Assembly (NCBI GenBank): GCA_963727545.1
Contig: CAVSGS010000013.1
Location: 186,001-250,000, forward strand
Source: Flexifilum sp963727545
GTDB lineage: Bacteria > Chloroflexota > Anaerolineae > Aggregatilineales > Phototrophicaceae
Direction of reading: 5' to 3'
Length of the DNA stretch: 64,000 nt
The position numbers and the translations under genes are program-made. Within the stretch, counting starts at the first letter, position 1. Each line of letters begins with the position of its first letter. This document shows, piece by piece, positions 53,830 through 62,891 of the stretch. The notes beneath the pieces are model-generated. The model saw nothing but the letters and a program-made list of their open reading frames with translations. It ran no database searches and had not been told where the DNA came from.

Positions 53830-55402
53830 ATGATGAAAACCCTCACTGAACTTCTGAGCGCTTTGCCGCAGACCTATCACCTCACCGGCGATCCGGCGAC
53901 GCCGATCACCGCGCCGGTGGTCGAATCTGATGCCGACTTGCAACCGGGTGGCGTGTTCGTCGCGCGGGCGGGTTTGAGCGTCGATGGACACGACTTCATC
54001 CCGCGCGCGATTGAGCGCGGCGCGGCGGCGGTCGTCGGCACGAAGGCGATCACCGATCTGCCCGTGCCTTACGTGCAGGTCGAGAACGCGCAGGAAGCCG
54101 TTGGCTATCTGGCTGCTGCCTATCACGATTTCCCCTCGCGTAAGCTGACCGTGATCGGCGTGACCGGCACCGACGGCAAGACGACGACCAGCACGCTGAT
54201 CAAAGCGCTGCTCGGCAATGGCTGCGGGCTGATCAGCACAATCAGCGCCGACGTGGGCGACCAGTCGCTCGATACCGGCTTTCACGTCACCACGCCCAGC
54301 GCACCGATGATTCAAGCGCTGCTGGCGCAGATGGTCGCCAACGGCTTGAAAGCGGCGGTGCTGGAGATGACCAGTCACGGATTGGCGCAGGGACGGCTCA
54401 ACGGCGTCGATCTCGACGTGGCGGTGCTGACCAACGTCACCCACGAGCACCTCGACTATCACGGCACGTTCGAGAACTACCGCGCCGCTAAAGGGCGCAT
54501 GTTCGAAATGCTGAGCGCAGTCGCTAGCGCAAGCCGAACACGCCCAAAATCAGCGTGATCAACGCGGACGATCCGAGCGCGGATTATTTCACCGCGTTCC
54601 CGGCGGATAAAGTCGTCACGTATGGTATTCACAACGAAACGGCGCAGTATCGAGCGACAGAGATTCGTTACACCCCCAACGGCTCAAGTTTCAATATCAA
54701 TGCGATCAATCAATCGGGGCACGTTCGAGAGATTTACACACTCAATTAGTTGGCGAATTCAATATCTATAACTGCTTAGCTGCGCTTGAAACGGGATACG
54801 CCCTAGGCGGCAATCGGCTGCTTGTGTCGCGATTGGCACTTGTAGAGGCGATTCCCGGACGGATGGAGCGGATCGACGAAGGGCAGGACTTTCTCGCGCT
54901 GGTCGATTTCGCCCACACGCCCAACGCGCTCGACAAGGCGCTGCAAGCCTGTCGCCCGATGGTGGCTAGGGCTTCGGCTGAAGGCGGGCGGCTGATCGCG
55001 GTGATCGGCAGCGCGGGCTTACGCGACCGCGAGAAACGCAAGCTGATGGCGGAGGTCGCCGCCCGTCAAGCTGATTTCACCATCCTGACCGCCGAAGATC
55101 CGCGCACCGAATCGCTGGACGACATTCTGGCGACGATGGCAGCGGCGGCGACCGCAGCCGGTGGCGTTGAGGGCGAGACCTTCGTCCGCGTTCCGGATCG
55201 CGGCGAGGCGCTGTACGTCGCTTGCCAGATGGCGCGGCAAGGCGACGTGGTGATCGCTTGTGGCAAGGGGCACGAGCAGAGCATGGCGTTCGGCACGGTC
55301 GAATACCCGTGGGATGACCGCGAAGCCCTGCGCGCCGCATTGCACGGAGCGCCGTTGAAGACGCTGCCGACTTCCACGGGCGGAACGACGGCGAAACCTT
55401 GA
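53830..55402 (+). CDS. murE: MurE-type UDP-MurNAc-tripeptide ligase (frameshifted twice)
   Basis: MurE adds the third stem amino acid to UDP-MurNAc-dipeptide. Three frames together give one protein of about 524 residues. First: GVFVARAGLSVDGHDFI, P-loop GVTGTDGKTTTSTL (about 110-123), THEHLDYHGTFENYRAAKG. Second (54528-54742): RKPNTPKISVINADDPSADY. Third: QLVGEFNIYNCLAALETGYA, AIPGRMERI, LVDFAHTPNALDKAL, GKGHEQSM. Breaks fall at about 54520-54530 and 54733-54743; both look like one lost base or two gained. The DNPR motif of diaminopimelate-adding MurE is EDPR here, so a different third residue (for example ornithine) is possible. It is remote from the dcw cluster, which lacks murE. Confidence 0.85.
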
Positions 55403-55444
55403 ACGTGGCGTCAGGTAGACGTCAAGTAAGGGAGCGAACGTCTG

Positions 55445-55453
55445 TGGTAGAAT
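55445..55453 (+). promoter_or_regulatory. Extended -10 promoter of the glycosyltransferase gene
   Basis: TGGTAGAAT, one mismatch from TATAAT with the TGn extension, 25 bases before the ATG at 55479. Confidence 0.4.
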
Positions 55454-55478
55454 CGGACGCAGTTCGACGGAGCAGGGC

Positions 55479-56393
55479 ATGACTGATCTCGGCATCGTAA
55501 TCTTGAACTGGAACACCAGCGCGCTGCTCAAACGCTGCCTTGAAACGGTCTACGCCAGTGAAGGGGATTTCACCTATCGCGTGGTCGTAGTCGATAACGA
55601 CTCGCCCGACGACAGCGTCGCGATGGTGCGGGCGAATTTCCCGCAAGCGGAGTTGATCGTCAGCCCGATCAACGGTGGCTATCCCTACGGCAATAATCTG
55701 GGGCTGCGAGCGCTCGGCTATCAGGATCGGGGTATGGTGGCACCTGACGCGCCGCGCTATGCGCTGCTCCTGAATCCCGACACCGAAGTGCCGCCGACCG
55801 GCTTAGCCGACATGATTGCCTTCATGGACAGCCGCCCGGAAGTCGGCGCGGCGGGTCCTAAACTCGTGCTGCTGGATGGCAGCCTCGACCCTGCCTGCCG
55901 GCGGAGCTTTCCCACGCCGCTGACTTCGCTGTATCACTTCGCGGGGCTAGGCAAGCTGTTTCCGAAGAGTCCGCGCTTTGCGCGTTATAATATGACCTAC
56001 CTGCCCATCGATCAGGAAGTAGAAGTTGATGCCGTCGTGGGCGCGTACATGCAAGTCCGCCGTGAGGTCATCGAAGCTGTTGGCTTACTCGACGAAGCCT
56101 TTTTCATGTACGGAGAGGATTTGGATTGGGCGTATCGAATCAAAAACGCCGGGTGGAGCGTCGTGTATCACCCTCAGGTCGTCGTAAAGCACGTCAAACG
56201 AGCCGCAAGCCGTCAAAGCCAGCGCGCTCAGTTCGAGTTTTGGCGCGCGATGCTGATCTTTTACCGCAAGCATTATCGGACGACGACCCCGCTGTGGCTG
56301 CACAGCCTGATCATGATGGGCTTGCTGGCGAAGGGCGGTCGGACGCTGTGGGGCGAGGTTCGGCAGACCAAGGTTCAACAGACGACACCCTAA
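55479..56393 (+). CDS. Family 2 glycosyltransferase (rhamnosyl type)
   Basis: A 304-residue cytoplasmic or membrane-associated GT2 enzyme with a GT-A fold. ILNWNTSALLKRCLETVY at the start, VVVVDNDSPDDS, NGGYPYGNNLGLRAL, LLNPDTEVP (metal-binding DxD-like) and DEAFFMYGEDLDWAYRIKNA (catalytic ED region) match the rhamnosyltransferase-like subgroup. A hydrophobic stretch near 280 may touch the membrane. It overlaps the next gene, so both likely act on the same surface polysaccharide. Sugar and acceptor unknown. Confidence 0.85.
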   Translation: MTDLGIVILNWNTSALLKRCLETVYASEGDFTYRVVVVDNDSPDDSVAMVRANFPQAELIVSPINGGYPYGNNLGLRALGYQDRGMVAPDAPRYALLLNPDTEVPPTGLADMIAFMDSRPEVGAAGPKLVLLDGSLDPACRRSFPTPLTSLYHFAGLGKLFPKSPRFARYNMTYLPIDQEVEVDAVVGAYMQVRREVIEAVGLLDEAFFMYGEDLDWAYRIKNAGWSVVYHPQVVVKHVKRAASRQSQRAQFEFWRAMLIFYRKHYRTTTPLWLHSLIMMGLLAKGGRTLWGEVRQTKVQQTTP

Positions 56394-57847
56394 AACTGTC
56401 GCGCCCACCGCGCTCAACACCCCGGCGGACCAACGTGGTCGCCAAGCTGCTCGGCGTGCTGTTGGTGCTGACCGACATCGCGGCGCTGTGTGTAGCGTTC
56501 ATGCTCGGCTACATCGCCCGCGAGACGCTCGGCTTGTTCAATCCGCCACCGGTCCAGCCGCCGTTTGAACGCTACATCGTAACGATGGTGCTGCACGCTG
56601 GCATTATCATTGCGATCTTCTACTTTTCGCAGATGTATCACCAGCGCCGCGCCCTCAGCCGGATCGATCACGGGCGCAATATCGTCGGCGACATCACCGT
56701 CGGGGCGCTGCTGGTCTACGGCATTCAGGAATTGATCTTCAAGACCACCCCGCTCGATCCGGTGGATTATCCGCGCAGCTTGTTTTTCTACGTCTGGGTC
56801 TTCAGCGTGGTGCTGGTGCTGGCGAGCCGTGAGGTCAACCGTATCCTGCGCCAAATCTTGCGGCGTTACGGCATCGAGCGCGCCAACCTGATCGTCGTCG
56901 GCATGGGCAAAATCGCCCGCGACATCGCCCGCAAAATTCAGGATAGTCCCGAACTCGGCTACCGGATCGTCGGCGTCGTCAACGTGCGCCCGCAGCATAA
57001 AAGCAGCATGTTCGGCGTCCCGGTGATCGGCGATTATCCCGATTTGCCCCAGTTGATCGACCTCTACAGCGTCGAGCAGGTGATCATCGCGCTGCCGGAT
57101 GCGCAGCGGAGCGAGCTGGTCGCGCTGATCTCGCTTTGCCGTCGCGGGCGGGTGGACATCAAGATTTACCCGGACATGTTCGCGTATATGGCGCGCGACC
57201 TGAGCGTCGACGACCTCGGCGGGACACCGCTGCTGACCGTCCGCGACATCGCTATGCGCGGTTGGAAACTGAGCCTCAAGCGGCTGATGGACATTGTCGT
57301 TTCGGTGATCGGGCTGGTCTTATTGTCGCCGCTGATGCTGCTGACCGCCGTGCTGATTCGCTGGGAGAGCGAAGGACCCGTGTTTCTGGTTCAAGAGCGG
57401 ACCGGGTTGGACGATCGCCCCTTCCCGATGATCAAGTTCCGCACGATGCGCGCGGATGCTGAAGCGAACGGTCCCGGTTGGACGGTCGAGAATGACCCGC
57501 GCGTGACCCGCCTCGGCAAGATCATGCGCAAGACGAATTGGGACGAGGTCCCCCAGTTGATCAACGTGCTGATCGGCGAGATGAGTTTGGTCGGACCGCG
57601 CCCGGAGCGTCCGGTTTACGTGCAGGAGTTTCGCGAACAAATCCCACGTTACATGGAACGCCATCGCGAAAAATCGGGCATGACCGGTTGGGCGCAGGTC
57701 AATGGCTTGCGGGGCGATACCTCGATCACTGAGCGCACGGGCTACGATCTCTGGTACGTCGAGAACTGGTCACTTTGGCTCGACATCAAGATCATTTTGC
57801 GGACGATCATCAAGATGCTGCTGCGCCGCGACTCGAACGCGTATTAG
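56348..57847 (+). CDS. Polyprenyl glycosylphosphotransferase (WcaJ/WbaP family)
   Basis: An initiating enzyme that moves a sugar-1-phosphate from a UDP-sugar to undecaprenyl phosphate, the first step of an exopolysaccharide repeat. About 499 residues from GTG 56348 (uncertain; GTG 56435 also fits). Four N-terminal helices, a CoA-binding-like middle (IVVGMGKIARDIARKI), a fifth helix (MDIVVSVIGLVLLSPLMLLT) and the catalytic end: GRPERPVYV-type GPRPERPVYVQEF, KFRTMRADAEANGP, MTGWAQVNGLRGDTSI and DLWYVENWSLWLDIKIIL. The frame overlaps the GT2 gene; the two form one operon. Confidence 0.88.
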   Translation: MGRGSADQGSTDDTLKLSRPPRSTPRRTNVVAKLLGVLLVLTDIAALCVAFMLGYIARETLGLFNPPPVQPPFERYIVTMVLHAGIIIAIFYFSQMYHQRRALSRIDHGRNIVGDITVGALLVYGIQELIFKTTPLDPVDYPRSLFFYVWVFSVVLVLASREVNRILRQILRRYGIERANLIVVGMGKIARDIARKIQDSPELGYRIVGVVNVRPQHKSSMFGVPVIGDYPDLPQLIDLYSVEQVIIALPDAQRSELVALISLCRRGRVDIKIYPDMFAYMARDLSVDDLGGTPLLTVRDIAMRGWKLSLKRLMDIVVSVIGLVLLSPLMLLTAVLIRWESEGPVFLVQERTGLDDRPFPMIKFRTMRADAEANGPGWTVENDPRVTRLGKIMRKTNWDEVPQLINVLIGEMSLVGPRPERPVYVQEFREQIPRYMERHREKSGMTGWAQVNGLRGDTSITERTGYDLWYVENWSLWLDIKIILRTIIKMLLRRDSNAY

Positions 57848-57926
57848 AAACAGTGCCGAGTACCGAGTGCTGAGTGTAGAAGCGTAGTATGCTTTGCTCC
57901 CAGACATTGTTTGCAGCAGGTTCTTG

Positions 57927-58023
57927 AGCCACCTTCAGGTGGCTTCGTTTCGTAGCCGGATGCTTCGAGCATCCGGCGCGGCAAGGGGAAAATCCGTGTG
58001 TGGGGCGTAACTTGTTACGCCCC
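57927..58023. repeat. Array of three hairpins after the sugar transferase
   Basis: In a row: AGCCACCT (57927-57934) with AGGTGGCT; GCCGGATGCT (57955-57964) with AGCATCCGGC; GGGGCGTAAC (58002-58011) with GTTACGCCCC. Stems of 8, 10 and 10 bp with loops of 2-3 bases. Upstream at 57852-57877 lies a GCCGAGTACCGAGTGCTGAG unit of the CTGAG repeat family. One or more may end the polysaccharide transcript. Confidence 0.75.
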
Positions 58024-58046
58024 GACGCAATTACGGGGTGGATGAC

Positions 58047-58357
58047 ATGGACTTGAAAACGCTCGAAGACGCGATGCACGCCTTCGTCGCCAGCAAGGGC
58101 TGGTACGACGCCGATTCGAAGCGTCCGCAGACGCCGCGCAACTTGGCGATCTCGCTGGTGCTGGAAGCGGGCGAGGTGCTGGAACTCTACCAGTGGAGCG
58201 ACGCAGCACCCGATCGGCTGAACTTTCCGGTGAACTGGCGGACGTGATGCTCTACTTGATCCAGTTGGCGAGCATCAGCGGCATCGACTTGGGGCAGGCG
58301 GTCATGGACAAGCTCGACGTCAACTACACGCGCACGTGGGATGAAAAGAAGGACTGA
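58047..58357 (+). CDS. MazG-like nucleotide pyrophosphohydrolase (frameshifted)
   Basis: A small (about 103 residues) all-alpha pyrophosphohydrolase of the MazG/RS21-C6 type that clears non-canonical NTPs. The first frame has WYDADSKRPQTPRNLAISLV and LEAGEVLELYQWSD with the metal-binding EAGE; the second, from about 58213, has ELSGELADVMLYLIQLASIS with the second EL-D motif and GIDLGQAVMDKLDVNYTRTW. The shift lies between 58206 and 58218 and fits one missing base. ATG 58047 follows GGGGTGG; GTG 58038 is in frame. Identity follows from both metal motifs in the right order. Confidence 0.8.
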
Positions 58358-58548
58358 GGAATGAGGACTAAGGACTGAGTCAAAGATGCTCTGTGCAAAG
58401 CTTTGCTCAGCTTATCCCTATCGAATCCCCCGCGAAACCATTACAATACGCCTCTAATGTTTGTCTTCTTAGTTGAGTTATCCCTGTGTTGATGCTGCTT
58501 TAGGCTACTTACCCGGCACTCAGCACTTGTTGCTCAGCACTTATTTCG
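58357..58548. repeat. CTGAG/CTCAG repeat units around the proS leader
   Basis: GAGGAATGAGGACTAAGGACTGAG at 58357-58380 and the inverse CACTCAGCACTTGTTGCTCAGCACTT at 58518-58543 flank the 201-base gap before proS; they could pair over a distance. Between them the sequence is plain AT-rich with TACAAT at 58442-58447 as a possible -10. Confidence 0.55.
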
Positions 58549-58558
58549 AGGAGTTTTC

Positions 58559-59998
58559 ATGGCAGCACAGGCGTTAACGTCCCCCCGCGAAGATTTCTCC
58601 CGCTGGTACAACGAGATCGTCTACCGTGCGGATTTGGCGGCAACGTCGCAGGTGCGCGGTTGTCCCATCGTCAAGCCGTATGGCTATGAACTGTGGGAAG
58701 GTATCAAGAACGCGCTCGATAAGCGCTTCAAGGCGACCGGCGTTCAGAACGCCTACTTCCCGCTGTTCATCCCGATGAGCTATCTCACCAAAGAAGCCGA
58801 ACACGTCGAAGGCTTCAGCCCCGAACTAGCGGTCGTCACGCACGGCGGCGGCAAGGAACTCGAAGAACCGCTGGTCGTCCGCCCAACTTCCGAGACGATC
58901 ATCGGCGTATCCTTCAGCGAGTGGATTCAGTCCTACCGCGATCTGCCATTGCTGATCAACCAGTGGTCGAACGTCGTCCGCTGGGAACTGCGCCCGCGTC
59001 CGTTCCTGCGCACGGCGGAGTTTCTGTGGCAGGAAGGGCACACCGCTCACGCGACGCATGAGGACGCCGAGGCGCGCACCCTGCAAATGCTCGACGTGTA
59101 TCAGGACGTGGCGGTCAACGTCGCGGCGATGCCGGTGATCCCCGGACTCAAGAGTGAGAGCGAGAAATTCGCCGGGGCGCTGCGGACCTATACCATCGAG
59201 GGTATGATGGGCGACGGCAAGGCGCTGCAAGCCGGCACCAGCCACAACCTCGGACAGAACTTCGCGAAAGCGTTCGACATCCAGTATCTCGACGAGGGCA
59301 ATCAGCGCCAGCACTGCTGGACGACCTCGTGGGGCATGAGCTGGCGCATGGTCGGCGGGATCATCATGACTCACGGCGACGAGCAGGGCTTGCGCCTGCC
59401 GCCGCGTCTCGCGCCGATTCAGGTCGTGATTGTGCCGATCTTCCGGACCGACGACGAGAAAGCGACCGTGCTGGAAGCCATCGAGTCGATCCGCCGCGCG
59501 CTGTTCGACGCCGACATTCGCGTGCAGGTCGATACCCGCGATTATCAACCGGGCTTCAAGTTCAACGACTGGGAAATGCGCGGCGTCCCGGTGCGGCTGG
59601 AAATCGGTCCGCGCGACGTGAAGAACGGCGCGGCGATGGTCGCACGACGCGACATCCCCGGCAAAGAGGGCAAGCGTTCCTACTCGCAGGATGGGCTGGT
59701 CGCCAATATCAAGACGCTGCTGGACGAGATTCAGGCGAATCTGCTGGCGCAGGCGACGGCTTTCCGTGACAGCAACATCCACGACGTCAAATCGTACGAC
59801 GAAGTCAAGCAGGTGATCGAGGCGAACGGCTTCGCGCGCGGCTGGTGGAATGAGAACGCGGCGGACGAGGCACGGGTCAAGGAAGAGACCGGCGCGACGC
59901 TGCGCTGCTACCCGCTGGAGCAGCCGGAGGGCAGCGGCAGTTCGTTCCTCACCGGCGAACCGGCGCAAAAGGTGGCTATTTTCGCCAAAGCATATTGA
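58559..59998 (+). CDS. proS: Prolyl-tRNA synthetase, archaeal/eukaryal type
   Basis: Charges tRNA-Pro. 479 residues, class II. The short form without the bacterial insertion domain: SRWYNEIVYRADLAA at the start, RPTSETIIGVSFSEWIQSYR, motif 2 in RPFLRTAEFLWQEGHTAHAT, QAGTSHNLGQNFAKAF, motif 3 in GDEQGLRLPPRLAPIQVVIV, an anticodon domain and a C-terminal domain ending in Tyr (AKAY), which is typical of the archaeal/eukaryal form. CGAGGAG before ATG 58559. A hairpin follows the stop. Confidence 0.95.
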   Translation: MAAQALTSPREDFSRWYNEIVYRADLAATSQVRGCPIVKPYGYELWEGIKNALDKRFKATGVQNAYFPLFIPMSYLTKEAEHVEGFSPELAVVTHGGGKELEEPLVVRPTSETIIGVSFSEWIQSYRDLPLLINQWSNVVRWELRPRPFLRTAEFLWQEGHTAHATHEDAEARTLQMLDVYQDVAVNVAAMPVIPGLKSESEKFAGALRTYTIEGMMGDGKALQAGTSHNLGQNFAKAFDIQYLDEGNQRQHCWTTSWGMSWRMVGGIIMTHGDEQGLRLPPRLAPIQVVIVPIFRTDDEKATVLEAIESIRRALFDADIRVQVDTRDYQPGFKFNDWEMRGVPVRLEIGPRDVKNGAAMVARRDIPGKEGKRSYSQDGLVANIKTLLDEIQANLLAQATAFRDSNIHDVKSYDEVKQVIEANGFARGWWNENAADEARVKEETGATLRCYPLEQPEGSGSSFLTGEPAQKVAIFAKAY

Positions 59999-60007
59999 TC
60001 TCAGCGT

Positions 60008-60040
60008 CACAAATGGGGATGATGCACATCCCCATTTGTG
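60008..60040 (+). terminator. 14-bp hairpin after proS
   Basis: CACAAATGGGGATG (60008-60021) pairs perfectly with 60027-60040 around five bases, 10 bases after the stop. No T tract follows, so it may be a terminator or a 3' stabiliser. Confidence 0.6.
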
Positions 60041-60448
60041 CAACTTGTTCAAAGAACTTGCGTATAACTTCAAATATCACTTTTGTTCGTTTCACTGTAT
60101 AGTGATCACTGAATTTTCATATCGTCAAATAGCGCGGCGCTGGCGATCATTTTAAATCGTGCTGCGGTATTTTTTTAAGAAGGGTTAAGCAAGATCGCCT
60201 ATTATCTACAGAAGGTGTTGTATAATATAGCGTATCGTCGTTATCTTTTCTGGAATTTACGCTTGCTTCGGTGCGCCCTGCTTGTTAAAATTGGCACAAA
60301 TGGATGTTTATTTGTCAATACTTAAGTCGCTTTTAGAGAATAGTCTTCAGAGTATCCCCAAAAGACGTTCTTATGCTGCTCCTTATTTGAGCAGTCAGTA
60401 TTACCACCGAACATAGGTTCAGGTGGTATATGTTTTTTTAGGTAGGAT
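60041..60448. other. AT-rich non-coding gap before the NYN gene
   Basis: No gene found. Composition drops sharply in GC against both neighbours. TATAAT at 60221-60226 (in TTGTATAATATAG) is the best -10, without a good -35 and with a leader of about 215 bases to the ATG. No riboswitch or tRNA pattern recognised. Confidence 0.5.
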
Positions 60449-62614
60449 ATGGCAGCTTATTTAATCGTTGATGTCGATGATTTGCTTGAGCATTTCCGCA
60501 ATCGGAACATTGCCATCGATTTGCAGGAGTTGGCGGTCGGGCTGCGCGGTGGCGCAGCGCTGGCTGCTGGGCTGGTAAGCGCAGATCGATTGAAGGCGGT
60601 GGCGGTCGCAAATTGGAAGAAGTACCGCCAGCAGAAATTGCGGGCGGGCGCTGACCCGCAGTATGTCTTCAAGGCGGCTGGCTACGAAATCTTCGATATT
60701 CCGCATCGTGAGAGCCTCTCCGATGCGCTGATCATGCACTATTTCTCGTTCGACCCGGAGCCGGTCGACGAGTTGATTTTGGCGACGACCAATTCCGACT
60801 TGATCCCGCTGGTGCGGCGCGTCAAGCGGACGCGCAACGCGCGCGTTCGGATGTGGGGGTCGCACGACGTGCTCGAAGGCACGGAGTTCGCCGATCAGGT
60901 GATCTTCCAGCCCTTGGAGACGCTGCTCGGCATCCAGCAGACCAAGAACGTCGCCATCTACATCGACTTCGAGAACATCGCCATCAGCTTGAACGAGCAG
61001 GGCTACATCGTCAACCTCGACACGCTGATCGAGAGCCTCTCCCGTCAGGGGAAGGCGCATGGTCAGATCGTCAAGACGGCGGCTTATGCGCCGTGGGGTC
61101 AGCGGGGCAGTTTGCCGCCGCTGGTCGACCAGTCAGGGCGCGAGATCGCCGACGAAGCCCCTAGTCGTCTGATGATGGGTAACATCGATCCGGTGTTCAA
61201 CCTGCCGGGCAAGAACAGCGCTGATATGCGCATTGCCCGCGACATCATCACTGACTCCGGACACGCGGATGCGGCTGACGTCTACATCGTTGCCAGCGGT
61301 GACCGCGACTTCAAAGACGTGATCAGCTCGCTGCGGCAGCGCAACAAAACGGTGATCCTCTGGTCGGTGCGCGGCACGACCAGCCGCCAACTGGAGAACT
61401 ATCCCAACATCACCATCGAGTACATCGAAGACTTCACCGACCTGCAAACGCACCAGTCGCTCAGCTTGGCGTCAGTCGCCTTCAACGAGGACGGCTCGAT
61501 CGGCGGCTTCACGCCGTCGCAGTGGTCGAGTGTGATCATCCAGTATGATCGCTGTGCTCAGCAGCTTGACAGCGAGACGCTGACGCGCCAGCAGTTGATC
61601 GACCAGTTGGTCGATGTCGGTGCGGTGGTGTCGGCGGCGCGCGGCGAGGATCTCGTCTCGCAGGCGATTTCGCTCGGCATCGTCCGCCAGATGAGCAGCA
61701 AGGATCGGGTTGGGCTGGATTACAGCCATCCGGTGGTTGAAAAGACCCAGCTGATCCGCGACCGCATCGTGATGCGCGTGCTCAACACGCTCAACGTGCG
61801 TGGTTGGGAGTACGTTAACTACGGCTTCTTGCTCAAAGGGCTGGCGATGGACCGGGAGCTGGATCGTCCCGGTCTGAACTACAGCGATCAGTGGCGGTCG
61901 GATTGGATCGACTGTCTGGTGCGCGAGCGCGTGCTCCAGCGCGAACTGGTGCCGCATCGTCACAACCCGGAAGATCTCGTGCCGGTGATCAAGATCAACC
62001 CGGAATACGAGCCGCCGGAGGAGAAACCGCAGGCAACGCCCCAAGAAAATGAGATGGACAACAGTTGGGCGGGCGTGGCGCTGGCGGAAGTCGAACAGAT
62101 GGAGCCGGAGACGGCGGACATGGTGCGGCGCGTGGTCGTCAGCGTCGAGCAGTTCACCAGTTTTCGCGGTTTTACGTGGTGTCCGTTGGGCAGCCTGCAT
62201 AAGCGGCTGCGGACGTTCGACAACGGCGTGACTTTCCAGCGCGCGGTTGAATACTTGATTGAAAATGACTCGGCGGAAGTCAAAGAGTATCCCAATCCGC
62301 AAAGCGAATTCTTCACCAAGGGGATTTCGCTGACGATGGAAGCGGAAATCTGCCAGAACATCATCGCCGAGCGCGACAATTTCGTGCGGCTGCTGCTCTA
62401 CCTCTACGATCACAACATGGTGATCTCGGAGCAGAGCTTGCAGATGATCGATCCGGGAACCCACTGGGATCTCAATTTGTGGTTCTCGGTCATGGAGACC
62501 GAGAACGTGCTCAACGCCGTACCGGGACGACCGGGACAGTACAGCCTGTTCCGCACGCATCATACGGTGTCGCTGGTCGCGGACGCGCAGCGGGCGGATC
62601 GCCGCGAGTCGTAG
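60449..62614 (+). CDS. Protein with two NYN (PIN-like) nuclease domains
   Basis: A 721-residue soluble protein. Residues 1-160 are an NYN-like domain (YLIVDVDDLLEHF, ESLSDALIMHYF, LATTNSDLIPLVRRVKR). Residues 167-310 are a second, more canonical one: VAIYIDFENIAISL (Asp173), SADMRIARDI (Asp259), YIVASGDRDFKDVISSLRQR (Asp285, Asp287), the metal-binding acidic set of NYN/PIN RNases. The C-terminal 400 residues hold winged-helix-like stretches (LTRQQLIDQLVDVGAVVSAA, WEYVNYGFLLKGLAM, CPLGSLHKRLRTFDN), perhaps LOTUS-like RNA binding. hicA follows after 7 bases. Probably an RNA-cleaving or RNA-surveillance protein; targets unknown. Confidence 0.75.
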   Translation: MAAYLIVDVDDLLEHFRNRNIAIDLQELAVGLRGGAALAAGLVSADRLKAVAVANWKKYRQQKLRAGADPQYVFKAAGYEIFDIPHRESLSDALIMHYFSFDPEPVDELILATTNSDLIPLVRRVKRTRNARVRMWGSHDVLEGTEFADQVIFQPLETLLGIQQTKNVAIYIDFENIAISLNEQGYIVNLDTLIESLSRQGKAHGQIVKTAAYAPWGQRGSLPPLVDQSGREIADEAPSRLMMGNIDPVFNLPGKNSADMRIARDIITDSGHADAADVYIVASGDRDFKDVISSLRQRNKTVILWSVRGTTSRQLENYPNITIEYIEDFTDLQTHQSLSLASVAFNEDGSIGGFTPSQWSSVIIQYDRCAQQLDSETLTRQQLIDQLVDVGAVVSAARGEDLVSQAISLGIVRQMSSKDRVGLDYSHPVVEKTQLIRDRIVMRVLNTLNVRGWEYVNYGFLLKGLAMDRELDRPGLNYSDQWRSDWIDCLVRERVLQRELVPHRHNPEDLVPVIKINPEYEPPEEKPQATPQENEMDNSWAGVALAEVEQMEPETADMVRRVVVSVEQFTSFRGFTWCPLGSLHKRLRTFDNGVTFQRAVEYLIENDSAEVKEYPNPQSEFFTKGISLTMEAEICQNIIAERDNFVRLLLYLYDHNMVISEQSLQMIDPGTHWDLNLWFSVMETENVLNAVPGRPGQYSLFRTHHTVSLVADAQRADRRES

Positions 62615-62621
62615 ATCAATT

Positions 62622-62891
62622 GTGAGCAAACGACAAAAACGCCTAGCCCGTATCCGTCAAAATCCGAACAACGTTTCGCTTGACGACCTGCGCAAGGTGC
62701 TGGAGGATTATGGGTTTGAGTATCGGCAGGCGGTCGGTAGTCACTATACCTTCACCTTTGTCCTCGGCGGTCAAACCAAGCTGTTGGTAATTCCCTTTAA
62801 GCGACCGCTTAAGTCCGTCTACGTCAAACACGCTCTAAAGTTGATCGATCAGGTGGTTCAGGAGCAGGGTGAAGATGACCCAGACGAATAA
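62622..62891 (+). CDS. hicA: HicA-type mRNA interferase toxin
   Basis: An 89-residue HicA: basic N-terminus (SKRQKRLARIRQNPNNVS), DDLRKVLEDYGFEYRQAVGS and the catalytic His in GSHYTF, then VIPFKRPLKSVYVKHALKLI. The dsRBD-like fold cleaves mRNA independently of ribosomes. GTG 62622 is the only start that keeps the N-terminal part common in this subgroup. An acidic tail (EQGEDDPDE) overlaps the hicB start by 17 bases, so translation is coupled. Confidence 0.88.
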   Translation: MSKRQKRLARIRQNPNNVSLDDLRKVLEDYGFEYRQAVGSHYTFTFVLGGQTKLLVIPFKRPLKSVYVKHALKLIDQVVQEQGEDDPDE

